64,000 nt of DNA, taken from contig NZ_PDJJ01000001.1 of NCBI RefSeq assembly GCF_002563715.1, positions 2,914,001 through 2,978,000 on the forward strand, written 5' to 3'. Under the pieces are notes generated by a model. That model was not told the DNA's origin, did not search any database, and saw nothing but the letters and a program-made list of their open reading frames with translations. Positions within the stretch are counted from its first letter, which is position 1. Each line of letters begins with the position of its first letter. A program made the translations under genes and the position numbers. This stretch comes from Isoptericola jiangsuensis (GTDB taxonomy: Bacteria; Actinomycetota; Actinomycetes; Actinomycetales; Cellulomonadaceae). Of this stretch, positions 10,724-21,691 are shown piece after piece.

Positions 10724-11020
10724 TCAGCGCAGGCGTTCCCGCCGGTCGAAGCAGGAGGAGTGCCAGTGCCGGCGCGCCTCCAGCCCGGCGGCCTCCCCGC
10801 CGACGACGTCCCGCTGCCAGGCGACCACGTGGGGCGTGCCGGGCGGGATCTGCTGGTGGCACGCCGGGCAGGTGTAGGACTTGTCGCCCGTGACGCGCCG
10901 CACCGTCCACTGCCCGTCGCGGCCGTCGACGTGCCGCACTCCCCCGCGGGCCCGCTCGACGTCCAGCTCGGGGTGCTCGGCGCTCCACGGGCGCTTGCGG
11001 GAAGGTCGACGGTTCGGCAT
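10724..11020 (-). CDS. Small protein with CxxC zinc-like motif, function unknown
   Basis: The protein has 98 residues when begun at the ATG at 11020 (MPNRRPSRKRPW); an ATG three codons earlier is also open. A basic N-terminus is followed by YTCPACHQQIPPGTPHVVAW and a C-terminal HWHSSCF, so two or three cysteines and two histidines could bind zinc. Similar short proteins are common in actinobacteria and often carry vague ATP/GTP-binding labels; I see no P-loop. There is no clear ribosome binding site. It lies 57 bp before the hydrolase operon and diverges from the FKBP gene. Confidence 0.65.
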   Translation of the reverse strand: MPNRRPSRKRPWSAEHPELDVERARGGVRHVDGRDGQWTVRRVTGDKSYTCPACHQQIPPGTPHVVAWQRDVVGGEAAGLEARRHWHSSCFDRRERLR

Positions 11021-11139
11021 GCGCACCATTGTCGCGCGTCGGTCGTCCGGCCGCGGGCGCAGCCGGCGCACAGGTGCGACCGCTACAGTGTCCCGGGTTT
11101 GCTACCGCGACCGCACTGCTGCCGACCGAAGGGCCTCCC

Positions 11140-12120
11140 GTGAAGCTCCGCACCTCCGTCGCCCTCGCCGCGACGCTCGCCGCCACCCTCACCCTGTCCG
11201 CGTGCGCCGGGGAGAGCGACGGTTCGAGCGACGACGCGACGCCGTCGGCCTCGGCGTCGGCCGAGTCGTCCGCGTCGGCCGACGCGACGACCGCCCCGGA
11301 GCCGACGGCGGAGGACATCGCCGCGCTCGAGGCCGTCGAGGTCACCGGTGACGCCGGCTCCGAGCCGGAGCTCGTGTTCTCCGACCTCACCGTGTCCGTG
11401 CCGACCACCCGCAACGTCGACGCCGGTGACGGCACCGAGCTCGCCGACGGCATGAAGGTGACCATGCAGTACGTCGCCTACGACGCCACGGGCGAGCGCC
11501 TCGGCTCCACCTGGGAGACGGACGCCCCGCAGAGCTTCGTCCTGGGCGACCCCAGCTTCGACCTGCTCACCGAGCCGCTGACCGGCCAGAAGGTCGGCGC
11601 GCGCCTCCTCATCGCGAACCCCACCTACGACGCGGACAACAACCCGTCGACCGTGGTGAACCTCGTCGAGGTCGTCGACGCGTACGAGATCCCGTCGCGC
11701 GCCGAGGGCACGGCCGTGGAGCCCGCGGAGGGCCTGCCCACCGTCACCCTCGCCGACGACGGCGCCCCGTCGATCGAGATCCCCGAGGGCTACGAGGGCC
11801 CGTCCGAGCTCGTCGCGCAGACCCTCATCGAGGGCGAGGGCGAGAAGGTCACGGCCGAGCAGACCGTCACCGCGCACTACACGGGCTGGACGCTCGACGG
11901 CGAGGTCTTCGACTCGTCCTGGGAGCGCGGCGAGCCGTCGTCGTTCTCCCTCCAGGGCGTCATCGAGGGGTGGACCGAGGGCCTGGCCGGCAAGACCATC
12001 GGCAGCCAGGTGCTGCTCGTCATCCCGGCGGACCAGGCGTACGGCGCCGAGGAGAGCGCGGACAACGAGCTCGCCGGCCAGGACCTGGTCTTCGTCGTCG
12101 ACATCCTCGACGCCGACTGA
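11140..12120 (+). CDS. FKBP-type peptidyl-prolyl isomerase lipoprotein
   Basis: The GTG at 11140 is chosen because GAAGGG precedes it and the product then starts with a signal sequence ending in a lipobox (LTLSAC). The mature protein begins with a Ser/Ala/Asp-rich linker, then a degenerate FKBP-like region (VTMQYVAYDATGERLGSTWE), then a full FKBP domain (VTAHYTGWTLDGEVFDSSW, SLQGVIEGWTEGLAGK, AYGAEE). The family speeds proline isomerisation in proteins outside the membrane. Product length is 326 residues. A TACAGT -10-like hexamer at 11084-11089 may serve it, and a strong hairpin follows it. Confidence 0.9.
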   Translation: MKLRTSVALAATLAATLTLSACAGESDGSSDDATPSASASAESSASADATTAPEPTAEDIAALEAVEVTGDAGSEPELVFSDLTVSVPTTRNVDAGDGTELADGMKVTMQYVAYDATGERLGSTWETDAPQSFVLGDPSFDLLTEPLTGQKVGARLLIANPTYDADNNPSTVVNLVEVVDAYEIPSRAEGTAVEPAEGLPTVTLADDGAPSIEIPEGYEGPSELVAQTLIEGEGEKVTAEQTVTAHYTGWTLDGEVFDSSWERGEPSSFSLQGVIEGWTEGLAGKTIGSQVLLVIPADQAYGAEESADNELAGQDLVFVVDILDAD

Positions 12121-12130
12121 CCCCTCCCGC

Positions 12131-12190
12131 GAGTCAGCGCAGGATCCGCCGAGTCAGCGCGGGATCCCGCGAGTCGGCGCAGGTCACCTG
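12131..12190 (+). repeat. Three tandem 20-bp repeats
   Basis: Three units start at 12131, 12151 and 12171 with GAGTCAGCGC, GAGTCAGCGC and GAGTCGGCGC. The second halves (AGGATCCGCC, GGGATCCCGC, AGGTCACCTG) become more different. The array fills the space between the FKBP stop and its terminator hairpin. Function unknown. Confidence 0.7.
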
Positions 12191-12226
12191 AGCGGCCCCG
12201 CACCTCCCCGGAGGTGCGGGGCCGCT
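12191..12226 (+). terminator. Terminator of the FKBP gene
   Basis: Perfect 16-bp arms (AGCGGCCCCGCACCTC and its complement) enclose a CCCG loop, 71 bp after the FKBP stop and 44 bp before the phosphoribosyltransferase start. Confidence 0.8.
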
Positions 12227-12269
12227 CCGCGTCGCGACGGGGCGTCCGGCCGCCAGGTAGTTTTTGCCC

Positions 12270-12770
12270 ATGACGAGCGACACCGAACGCGAGATCCTCA
12301 CCTGGTCCGACTTCGGGGAGGCCTCGCGCCGCCTCGCCGAGCAGGTGGTGGCGGACGGGTTCCGGCCCGACGTCGTCGTCGCGATCGCGCGCGGCGGCCT
12401 CGTGCCCGGCGGTGCCATCGCCTACGCGCTCGGCACCAAGGGCGTCGGCACGATGAACATCGAGTTCTACACGGACATCGGCCGCACCCTCGACGACCCG
12501 CGCGTCCTGCCGCCCCTCATGGACACGTCCGACCTCACCGGGTCGCGTGTCCTCGTCGTCGACGACGTCGCCGACTCGGGCCGCACGCTGGAGCTCGTCA
12601 TGCGGATGCTCGACGGCCACGGCGCCGACGCCCGCGCCGCCGTCCTCTACACCAAGCCGCGCTCCGTGATCCGCCCCGAGTACTCGTGGCGGGAGACCGA
12701 CCGGTGGATCACGTTCCCGTGGTCCGCGGAGCCGCCCGTCGAGGGCGCGAACAGCGACGTCGTCGCCTGA
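12270..12770 (+). CDS. Purine-type phosphoribosyltransferase
   Basis: The protein has 166 residues. It shows VVAIARGGLVPGGAIAYALG near residue 35 and the PRPP-binding loop VLVVDDVADSGRTLEL near residue 95, the signature of type I phosphoribosyltransferases. Length and motifs suit the small xanthine/hypoxanthine-guanine group, which makes nucleotides from bases in salvage; the base used is not certain. The ATG at 12270 is close behind AGTTTTTGCCC with no ribosome binding site, so the mRNA may be leaderless; a TTG at 12264 is also in frame. It ends at a bidirectional terminator. Confidence 0.87.
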   Translation: MTSDTEREILTWSDFGEASRRLAEQVVADGFRPDVVVAIARGGLVPGGAIAYALGTKGVGTMNIEFYTDIGRTLDDPRVLPPLMDTSDLTGSRVLVVDDVADSGRTLELVMRMLDGHGADARAAVLYTKPRSVIRPEYSWRETDRWITFPWSAEPPVEGANSDVVA

Positions 12771-12789
12771 CGAGGCGGCTCCGGACGCA

Positions 12790-12828
12790 CGAACGGGCCC
12801 GCACGCTCCTGGCGTGCGGGCCCGTTCG
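12790..12828. terminator. Bidirectional terminator between the phosphoribosyltransferase and nrdF
   Basis: Perfect 17-bp arms (CGAACGGGCCCGCACGC and its complement) enclose a 5-nt loop between two convergent genes. Confidence 0.85.
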
Positions 12829-12839
12829 CGCGAGGCGGG

Positions 12840-13859
<1,020 letters not shown>

Positions 13860-13934
13860 CTACGAAACGAACGCTACGCCGTCGTGCGCCATCGGTTGTC
13901 GTGCTGGTGCCCGGACGACGAGCGGGGACCGGAA

Positions 13935-14017
13935 GGGATGCGGGCGCCGGTCGTGGCGGGCCTGGCGGGAGGCCGCGAGGCACGAGCGGCCGGATGGTCG
14001 ACCGGCGCCCGCATCCC
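13935..14017. repeat. Large inverted repeat between nrdE and nrdF
   Basis: Perfect 19-bp arms (13935-13953 and 13999-14017) enclose a 45-nt GC-rich spacer that can itself fold. It lies inside the 240-bp gap between nrdE and nrdF, which are read in the same direction, so it could be an attenuator, a processing site or a mobile palindrome. The rest of the gap shows nothing clear. Confidence 0.7.
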
Positions 14018-14061
14018 TGGAGAGTCGCCGCGGTGACAACCTGCTCGGTTGCCTGAGGCGA

Positions 14062-16257
14062 CTACAGCATGCAGCTGACGCAACCCTCCACTTCCGTGCC
14101 CTCCAGCGCGAGCTGACGGAGACGGATGTAGTAGAGCGTCTTGATGCCCTTGCGCCAGGCGTAGATCTGCGCCTTGTTCACGTCGCGGGTCGTGACGGTG
14201 TCCGGGAAGAACAGCGTGAGCGACAGGCCCTGGTCGACGTGCTGGGTGGCCGCCGCGTAGGTGTCGATGATCTTCTCGTAGCCGATCTCGTACGCGTCCT
14301 GGTAGTACTCCAGGTTGTCGTTCGTCATGAAGGGCGCCGGGTAGTACGCGCGCCCGAGCTTGCCCTCCTTGCGGATCTCGATCTTCGCGGCGACGGGGTG
14401 GATCGACGACGTGGAGTGGTTGATGTAGCTGATGGAACCGGTGGGCGGCACGGCCTGGAGGTTCTGGTTGTAGATGCCGTGCTCCATGACGGACGCCTTG
14501 AGCTCGCGCCAGTCGTCCTGCGTGGGGATGTGCACGCCGGCGTCGGCGAACAGGGCGGCGACGCGCTCGGTGGCGGGCTCCCAGACGCGGTCGGTGTACT
14601 TGTCGAAGTACTCGCCGGTCGCGTACGTGGAGGTGGCGAAGCTGCCGAAGGCGCGGCCGCGCTCCTTGGCGAGGCGGTTGGACGCCGCGATCGCGTGGTA
14701 GGCCACGGTGTAGAAGTAGATGTTGGTGAAGTCGACGCCCTCGTCGGAGCCGTAGTGGATCCGCTCGCGCGCGAGGTAGCCGTGCAGGTTCATCTGGCCG
14801 AGGCCGATGGCGTGACCGAGCTCGTTGGCGCGCTTGATGGACGGCACGGACTCGATGCTGGTCTGGTCGGACACGGCGGTGAGCGCGCGGATCGCGGTGT
14901 CGATGGTCCGGCCGAAGTCCGGGGAGTCCATCGTCTTGGCGATGTTGAGCGAGCCGAGGTTGCAGGAGATGTCCCGGCCGACGTGGTCGTAGGAGAGGTC
15001 CTCGTGGAACGTGGACGGCGTGGAGACCTGCAGGATCTCGGAGCACAGGTTCGAATGGGTGATGCGGCCCTCGATGGGGTTCGCGGCGTTCACCGTGTCC
15101 TCGAACATGACGTACGGGTACCCGGACTCGAACTGCAGCTCGGCGATCGTCTGGAAGAAGTCGCGGGCCTTGATCGTGGTCCTGCGGATCCGCTCGTCGG
15201 CGACGAGCTCGTCGTACTTCTCCGTGATGGAGATGTCGGCGAACGGCTTGCCGTAGATGCGCTCGACGTCGTACGGGCTGAAGAGGTGCATGTCGGCGTT
15301 CTTCTTCGCCAGCTCGAACGTGATGTCCGGGATGACGACGCCGAGGGAGAGGGTCTTGATGCGGATCTTCTCGTCCGCGTTCTCCCGCTTGGTGTCGAGG
15401 AACCGCATGATGTCGGGGTGGTGCGCGTGCAGGTAGACGGCGCCGGCGCCCTGGCGCGCCCCGAGCTGGTTGGCGTAGGAGAAGGAGTCCTCCAGCAGCT
15501 TCATCACGGGGATGACGCCGGACGACTGGTTCTCGATGTGCTTGATGGGCGCGCCGTGCTCGCGCACGTTGCTGAGCAGCAGGGCGACGCCGCCGCCGCG
15601 CTTGGAGAGCTGCAGCGCGGAGTTGATGCCGCGCGCGATGGACTCCATGTTGTCCTCGATGCGCAGCAGGAAGCAGGAGACGGGCTCGCCGCGCTGCGCC
15701 TTGCCGACGTTGAGGAAGGTGGGGGTGGCGGGCTGGAAGCGGCCGGCGATGACCTCGTCGACGATGTCGCGGGCCATCTGCTCGTCGCCGTCGGCCAGGC
15801 CGAGCGCGACCATGGAGACGCGGTCCTCGAAGCGCTCCAGGTACTTCTTGCCGTCGAACGACTTCAGCGTGTACGACGTGTAGTACTTGAACGCGCCGAG
15901 GAACGAGTCGAAGCGGAACCCGGCGGCGTAGGAGCGCTGGAACAGCTCCTTGATGAAGGCGCGCGAGTACTTCGCGAGGACGGTCGGGTCGTAGTACTTG
16001 TTCTCGACGAGGTGGTCGAGCTTGGCGTCGAGGGTGTCGAACTCGATCGTGTTCGGCAGGACGTGCTGCCGGAAGTACGCGGACGCCGCCTCGCGGTCCT
16101 TCTCGAACTGGATCTTGCCGTCCGGCCCGTAGAGGTTGAGCATCGCGTTGAGCGCGTGGTAGTCCATCTCCGCCTGCGGCAGGGCGACCTGCGCGGCGGC
16201 GTCGGACGTGGTGCTCACGCCGAGATCAGTGACTGTCGTTGCCAAAATCGTCCCCAT
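14062..16257 (-). CDS. nrdE: Ribonucleotide reductase class Ib, alpha subunit NrdE
   Basis: The protein has about 731 residues, close to the family norm. Visible signatures include HSNLCSEI with an active-site Cys, [20 protein letters not shown], and the C-terminal redox pair in EGCVSCML that is re-reduced by NrdH. It reduces ribonucleoside diphosphates to deoxyribonucleotides. The ATG at 16257 lies inside nrdI and gives a 43-bp overlap; an in-frame TTG four codons later (ahead of ATTVTDLG) is an alternative start. It belongs to the nrdHIE operon. Confidence 0.96.
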   Translation of the reverse strand: MGTILATTVTDLGVSTTSDAAAQVALPQAEMDYHALNAMLNLYGPDGKIQFEKDREAASAYFRQHVLPNTIEFDTLDAKLDHLVENKYYDPTVLAKYSRAFIKELFQRSYAAGFRFDSFLGAFKYYTSYTLKSFDGKKYLERFEDRVSMVALGLADGDEQMARDIVDEVIAGRFQPATPTFLNVGKAQRGEPVSCFLLRIEDNMESIARGINSALQLSKRGGGVALLLSNVREHGAPIKHIENQSSGVIPVMKLLEDSFSYANQLGARQGAGAVYLHAHHPDIMRFLDTKRENADEKIRIKTLSLGVVIPDITFELAKKNADMHLFSPYDVERIYGKPFADISITEKYDELVADERIRRTTIKARDFFQTIAELQFESGYPYVMFEDTVNAANPIEGRITHSNLCSEILQVSTPSTFHEDLSYDHVGRDISCNLGSLNIAKTMDSPDFGRTIDTAIRALTAVSDQTSIESVPSIKRANELGHAIGLGQMNLHGYLARERIHYGSDEGVDFTNIYFYTVAYHAIAASNRLAKERGRAFGSFATSTYATGEYFDKYTDRVWEPATERVAALFADAGVHIPTQDDWRELKASVMEHGIYNQNLQAVPPTGSISYINHSTSSIHPVAAKIEIRKEGKLGRAYYPAPFMTNDNLEYYQDAYEIGYEKIIDTYAAATQHVDQGLSLTLFFPDTVTTRDVNKAQIYAWRKGIKTLYYIRLRQLALEGTEVEGCVSCML

Positions 16258-16646
16258 CCGTCTCGGACGCGCTGGGCGTCCTCGGTCGTGCCGAGCAGCT
16301 CGAAGGCGTACAGGTACGGGACCTGGCACTTCGCCGCGATGATGTCGCCGGCGATGCAGTACGCAGCGCCGAAGTTGGTGTTGCCCGCCGCGATGACGCC
16401 GCGGATCAACGACCGGTTGTGCGCGTCGCCCAGGAACCTGCGGACCTGGCGCGGCACGGCTCCGCCCTCGTTGCCGCCCCCGTAGGTGGGGACCATGAGC
16501 ACGTACGGTTCGTCGACCGTGAGGAAGCCGTCGGCCGGGCGCAGCGGGATGCGCCGCACCGGCACGCCCTGCTCGGCGAACCCGAGCTTCTGGACGAACC
16601 GGTGCGTGTTCTCCGAGACGCTGGAGAAGTACACGAGCGATGACAT
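16215..16646 (-). CDS. nrdI: Flavodoxin-like NrdI
   Basis: The protein has 143 residues and starts at the ATG after GGGGGAG. It shows [17 protein letters not shown], a flavin phosphate loop, and [21 protein letters not shown], as in NrdI flavodoxins. NrdI supplies oxidant for assembling the manganese tyrosyl-radical cofactor of NrdF. Its end overlaps the nrdE start by 43 bases, suggesting translational coupling. A hairpin lies between it and nrdH. Confidence 0.95.
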   Translation of the reverse strand: MSSLVYFSSVSENTHRFVQKLGFAEQGVPVRRIPLRPADGFLTVDEPYVLMVPTYGGGNEGGAVPRQVRRFLGDAHNRSLIRGVIAAGNTNFGAAYCIAGDIIAAKCQVPYLYAFELLGTTEDAQRVRDGWGRFWQRQSLISA

Positions 16647-16678
16647 GTCGCTCTCCCCCGTTCGGAACGTACGTGGTG

Positions 16679-16713
16679 CCGGCCCGGTCGCGCGGTGGAC
16701 GCGACCGGGCCGG
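16679..16713 (-). ncRNA. Intergenic hairpin between nrdH and nrdI
   Basis: Perfect 14-bp arms (CCGGCCCGGTCGCG and its complement) enclose a 7-nt loop, filling most of the 73-bp gap between nrdH and nrdI. Since both genes must be expressed, it is probably a partial terminator or mRNA processing or stability element rather than a full stop. Confidence 0.5.
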
Positions 16714-16719
16714 AGCGTG

Positions 16720-16959
16720 TCAGGCCGAGACGGCCTGGGCGGCGACGGAGCTGATGCGGTCGGGACGGAAGCCCGACCAGTGCTCCTCGCCGGCGACGAC
16801 GACGGGCGCCTGGAGGTAACCGAGACCGCGGACCATCTCGAGCGCCTCGGCGTCCTGCGTGATGTCGACGACGGTGTACTCGACGCCCTTGCGGTCCAGG
16901 GCGCGGTAGGTCGCATCGCACTGCACGCACGCCGGCTTGCTGTAGACGGTGACGCTCAT
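16720..16959 (-). CDS. nrdH: Glutaredoxin-like NrdH
   Basis: The protein has 79 residues. It begins [21 protein letters not shown] with the CVQC redox pair at residues 11-14 and has the [11 protein letters not shown] end typical of NrdH. It passes electrons to NrdE. It is the first gene of the operon. Tandem NrdR boxes lie about 180-230 bp upstream, which leaves a long leader. Confidence 0.96.
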   Translation of the reverse strand: MSVTVYSKPACVQCDATYRALDRKGVEYTVVDITQDAEALEMVRGLGYLQAPVVVAGEEHWSGFRPDRISSVAAQAVSA

Positions 16960-17140
16960 GTCGATCTCCCCCTCGTCCGCCGCCCGCCTGGCGGCCCGTG
17001 ATTTCTGTGTGTGGTGGGCGGTTCCCGGGCGGTCGACCGGGGTCCGCGGGACCCTGCGAAGGGCCCCCGACCAGGGACGACACCGGTGTAACTACGCCGA
17101 TGTGATGCTCTGCGGAGGCTGGGCCCCCGACGTGCTCCAA

Positions 17141-17187
17141 ACACTACACCTAGTGTTCGCCGCGCGCTCGCCCACGACATGTTGTGT
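17141..17187 (-). promoter_or_regulatory. Tandem NrdR boxes controlling nrdHIE
   Basis: Box 1 at 17141-17156 is ACACTACACCTAGTGT, a near-perfect palindrome that fits the NrdR consensus. Box 2 at 17172-17187 is CCACGACATGTTGTGT. Their starts are 31 bp apart, three helical turns, as is normal for NrdR. NrdR is an ATP/dATP-sensing repressor of ribonucleotide reductase genes. nrdR itself is not in the window. The 180-bp stretch between box 1 and nrdH has no gene. Confidence 0.85.
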
Positions 17188-17363
17188 TGCCAACGGTGTG
17201 ATTTCAGCCGTGTCATCCGGTCCTCGGAGGGCCCGACGACCCTTGGCGACACCTGTGGGACCCATGTTCCCAGCCGCCTCCGACAGCCCCGTCGTCCACC
17301 GCCGTCGTCCACCGGCGCGACCCGGCGGGGGCCCTGGCAGGGGGCCGCCGAGGGCCCGGCTTC

Positions 17364-17397
17364 CACACCTGTGGACGCCCGGTCGTCCACAGGTGTG
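17364..17397. repeat. Palindrome carrying two DnaA-box-like sequences
   Basis: Perfect 14-bp arms (CACACCTGTGGACG and its complement) enclose a 6-nt spacer. Each arm contains CGTCCACAG, close to the high-GC form of the DnaA box. Two further TCGTCCAC copies occur nearby at about 17293-17313. It lies in the 590-bp gap between the beta-glucosidase terminator and the nrd promoter; besides these elements I see nothing coding in that gap. Confidence 0.55.
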
Positions 17398-17483
17398 CAC
17401 GACGACCCCGAGCCCTCCGGGCGGGCCGGAGGGCCGCTCCCCCGACCCCGGCGCGGACCACGACCGGGCCTTTCTCACACGAC

Positions 17484-17518
17484 GACGCGCCCGGCGTGTC
17501 GGGCACGCCGGGCGCGTC
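17484..17518 (-). terminator. Terminator of the GH1 beta-glucosidase gene
   Basis: Perfect 15-bp arms (GACGCGCCCGGCGTG and its complement) enclose a 5-nt loop, 30 bp after the stop codon. Confidence 0.8.
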
Positions 17519-17548
17519 TGCGGCCACGGGCCGGACGGTCGGGACGGG

Positions 17549-19018
<1,470 letters not shown>

Positions 19019-19066
19019 CGGTGGTCTACCTCCTGGTGGTCGGTGCGACGGGTCGCACCCTGGGCG

Positions 19067-19080
19067 TGGGAGCGTTCCCA
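19067..19080 (-). promoter_or_regulatory. CebR-like operator upstream of the GH1 gene
   Basis: TGGGAGCGTTCCCA differs from the known CebR operator of streptomycetes (TGGGAGCGCTCCCA) at one base. It sits just downstream of a possible -10 (TACCAT on the minus strand, 19093-19098), where a repressor would block transcription. A 12-bp palindrome CGAATCGATTCG follows at 19081-19092. Confidence 0.75.
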
Positions 19081-19141
19081 CGAATCGATTCGATGGTACC
19101 TCGGGACGGGCGGTGGATCCACCGCCCCGCCGAGGCGGCGC

Positions 19142-19190
19142 GTCGTGGCCGTCCTCGCGCCCGGCACCCGGGCACGAGGACGACCACGAC
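19142..19190 (-). terminator. Terminator of the alpha-xylosidase gene
   Basis: Nested arms GTCGTGG and GTCCTCG pair with CGAGGAC and CCACGAC on the other side, with a GC-rich inner stem, just past the stop codon at 19196. Confidence 0.65.
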
Positions 19191-19195
19191 ACCCC

Positions 19196-21469
19196 TCACA
19201 GCACGAGCGTCACCGCGGCGCGACCCGAGGCCGCGGCCACCACGTCCCCGGCCCGCACGGACCAGTCGCCCGGCGCGTCGTCGGACGACACCACGACCTC
19301 GTCGCCGCGGCGCCGCACGTGGAAGCGCACCGGCTCGCCGCCGCCCCGGGCCGGGACCGCCGTCACGGCGTCGTAGCCGTCCGGGAGCTCGAAGAGCCGC
19401 AGCTCCACGCCGTCCGCCCACGCGTAGTCCGGGCGGTCCGTCCGCGCGCCGAGCGGCAGCACGGTGCCGGGCCGCACGTACAACGGCAGCGAGTCCGCCG
19501 CGTGCCGCTCGCGGACCCAGCGCGGACCGGTCACCTGCTCGCCCGTCAGCAGCGAAGTCCACGTCCCCGCGGGCACGTACACCTCGACGTCGCCCGCCGC
19601 CGTGAACACCGGCGCGACCAGCAGGGCCCCGCCCAGCATGTACTGGGTGTCGATGCCGAACGTCGAGCGGTCGTCGGGGAACTCCAGCGGCATCGGGCGC
19701 ATCAGCGGCACGCCCGCCCCGACGACCTCCTCGGCCGCCGCCCCCAGGTACGGCATGAGCCGCATCTTGAGGTGCGTGAACCGCCGGGCGACGTCGACCG
19801 CCTCCTCGTCGAACGCCCACGGCACCCGGTACGAGCTCGACCCGTGCAGCCGCGAGTGGCTGGACAGCAGGCCGAACGCCAGCCACCGCTTGAAGACGTC
19901 GGCGTCGGGCGTGCCCTCGAACCCACCGATGTCGTGGCTCCAGTAGCCGAAGCCGGACATGGCCAGGGACAGACCGCCGCGCAGCGTCTCCGCCATCGAG
20001 GAGAACTGGGAGTCGCAGTCGCCGCCCCAGTGCACCGGCATGGTCTGCCCGCCCGTCGTGGCGGCCCGGGCGAACAGCACCGCCTCGCCCTCGCCGCGAC
20101 GACGCCGCAGCAGGTCGAACACGGCCTCGTTGTAGGCCTGGGCGTAGTAGTTGTGCATCCGCTGCGGGTCCGAGCCGTCGAACCACACGACACCCTCGGT
20201 GGGCACCCGCTCCCCGAAGTCCGTCTTGAAGGAGTCGACGCCCTGGTCGAGCAGCCGCTCGAGGTGCGACAGGTACCAGGCGGTGGCCTCGGGGTTCGTG
20301 AAGTCGACCAGGCCCATGCCGGCCTGCCACAGGTCCCACTGCCAGGTGCCGCCGTCGGTGGTGCGCAGCAGGTAGCCCTTCGCGGCGCCCTCGGCGAACA
20401 GCGGGGAGCGCTGCGCGATGTACGGGTTGATCCAGACGCACACCTTCAGGCCGCGGTCGTGCAGCCGGGCCAGCATGCCCTCCGGGTCGGGGAACGTGCG
20501 CGGGTCCCACGTGAAGTCGCACCACTGGTACTCCCGCATCCAGAAGCAGTCGAAGTGGAAGACGCTCAGGGGCAGGTCCCGCTCGGCCATCCCGTCGATG
20601 AAGGCGTTGACGGTGGCCTCGTCGTAGTCGGTGGTGAACGACGTCGACAGCCACAGCCCGTACGACCAGTCCGGCACGCGCGGCGGACGCCCGGTGAGGG
20701 CGGTGTAGCGGGTGAGCACGTCCTTCGGGGTCGGGCCCGCGATGACGTGGTAGGTCAGCGTCTCGCCCGGCACGGAGAGCTGGACCCGGGAGTTCACCTC
20801 GGTGGCGACCTCGAGCGACACCTTCTCCGGGTGGTCGACGAGCACGCCGTAGCCGCGGCTGGTCACGTAGAACGGCACGTTCTTGTACGCCTGCTCGCTG
20901 GACGTGCCGCCGTCGGCGTTCCAGACGTCGACCTCCTGGCCGTTCTTCACGAACGGCCCGAACCGCTCCCCCAGCCCGTAGACGTGCTCGCCGGGCGCGA
21001 GCGCGAGCTGCTCGTGCACCCAGGAACCCCCGGCGTCCGCGGAGACCGCCGCGACCGACTTCGGCAGGGACGACGTGACGACCTGGCCGGCGTGCTCGAA
21101 GTCGACGCGCCAGGGACCGCCGCGGTGGACGCGGACGGAGAGCTCGCCGGTCTCCAGGACCCCGGCGGCCTCGTCGACCTTGACCACCGGCCGGAACCCC
21201 GGCTCGCGGTGCAGCGCGAAGTCGGGCCCGCGGTGCACCCCCCCGGCGTGGTGCTCGACGCGGACGGTGACGACGCCCGGCGCCGGGGAGGAGTAGGTCA
21301 GGGTGAGCATCGGCCGGTTGAGCGTGTCGCCGCGGTGGCGGATCGTCGCGGTGGGGGCGTACACGGTCATGGTGCCCGCCTCCTCGTCGACGCGGACGTC
21401 GTCCACCTCGACCGCGTAGAGCGGGTGCAGACCGGGCCGGGACAGCCAGTAGCCGTCGGTGAACTTCAT
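19196..21469 (-). CDS. yicI: GH31 alpha-xylosidase (YicI type)
   Basis: The protein has 757 residues. The nucleophile Asp417 lies in SFKTDFGERVPTEGVVWFDG, which is the YicI signature, and the acid/base Asp484 in HWGGDCDSQF; the numbering nearly equals that of E. coli YicI. Family members remove alpha-1,6-xylose from the non-reducing end of xyloglucan oligosaccharides. No signal peptide, so it works in the cytoplasm. GAAGGTG precedes the ATG. The promoter upstream carries a TCGAAGCGCTTCGA operator, tying it to the LacI regulator at 26667-27665. Confidence 0.93.
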   Translation of the reverse strand: MKFTDGYWLSRPGLHPLYAVEVDDVRVDEEAGTMTVYAPTATIRHRGDTLNRPMLTLTYSSPAPGVVTVRVEHHAGGVHRGPDFALHREPGFRPVVKVDEAAGVLETGELSVRVHRGGPWRVDFEHAGQVVTSSLPKSVAAVSADAGGSWVHEQLALAPGEHVYGLGERFGPFVKNGQEVDVWNADGGTSSEQAYKNVPFYVTSRGYGVLVDHPEKVSLEVATEVNSRVQLSVPGETLTYHVIAGPTPKDVLTRYTALTGRPPRVPDWSYGLWLSTSFTTDYDEATVNAFIDGMAERDLPLSVFHFDCFWMREYQWCDFTWDPRTFPDPEGMLARLHDRGLKVCVWINPYIAQRSPLFAEGAAKGYLLRTTDGGTWQWDLWQAGMGLVDFTNPEATAWYLSHLERLLDQGVDSFKTDFGERVPTEGVVWFDGSDPQRMHNYYAQAYNEAVFDLLRRRRGEGEAVLFARAATTGGQTMPVHWGGDCDSQFSSMAETLRGGLSLAMSGFGYWSHDIGGFEGTPDADVFKRWLAFGLLSSHSRLHGSSSYRVPWAFDEEAVDVARRFTHLKMRLMPYLGAAAEEVVGAGVPLMRPMPLEFPDDRSTFGIDTQYMLGGALLVAPVFTAAGDVEVYVPAGTWTSLLTGEQVTGPRWVRERHAADSLPLYVRPGTVLPLGARTDRPDYAWADGVELRLFELPDGYDAVTAVPARGGGEPVRFHVRRRGDEVVVSSDDAPGDWSVRAGDVVAAASGRAAVTLVL

Positions 21470-21570
21470 GGTGGGTCACCTTCTCGTCGGGTCCATCGTC
21501 CGGCGGGGTCCGCCCCTCCGCACTCCCGGCGGCCGGGGCCGGGTCGGCGGGTGGGCGTCGTCGACGTCGA

Positions 21571-21621
21571 TGTCGAAGCGCTTCGACAGCCGAGTATGTG
21601 CGGGCTCGCGGCTGTCGTCAA
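21571..21621 (-). promoter_or_regulatory. Promoter and LacI-type operator of the alpha-xylosidase gene
   Basis: On the minus strand TTGACG (21616-21621), a 17-bp spacer and CATACT (21593-21598) form a good promoter. The 18-bp perfect palindrome TGTCGAAGCGCTTCGACA (21571-21588) follows right behind the -10 and covers the expected start point. The same core occurs three more times in the window before related genes. Confidence 0.85.
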
Positions 21622-21691
21622 GAGGGGCGGGAGCGGCGGGACGACGCCGGTCGTACCGATTCGAGGCCGGGCCCGCCCGGGACGGCTCCCG

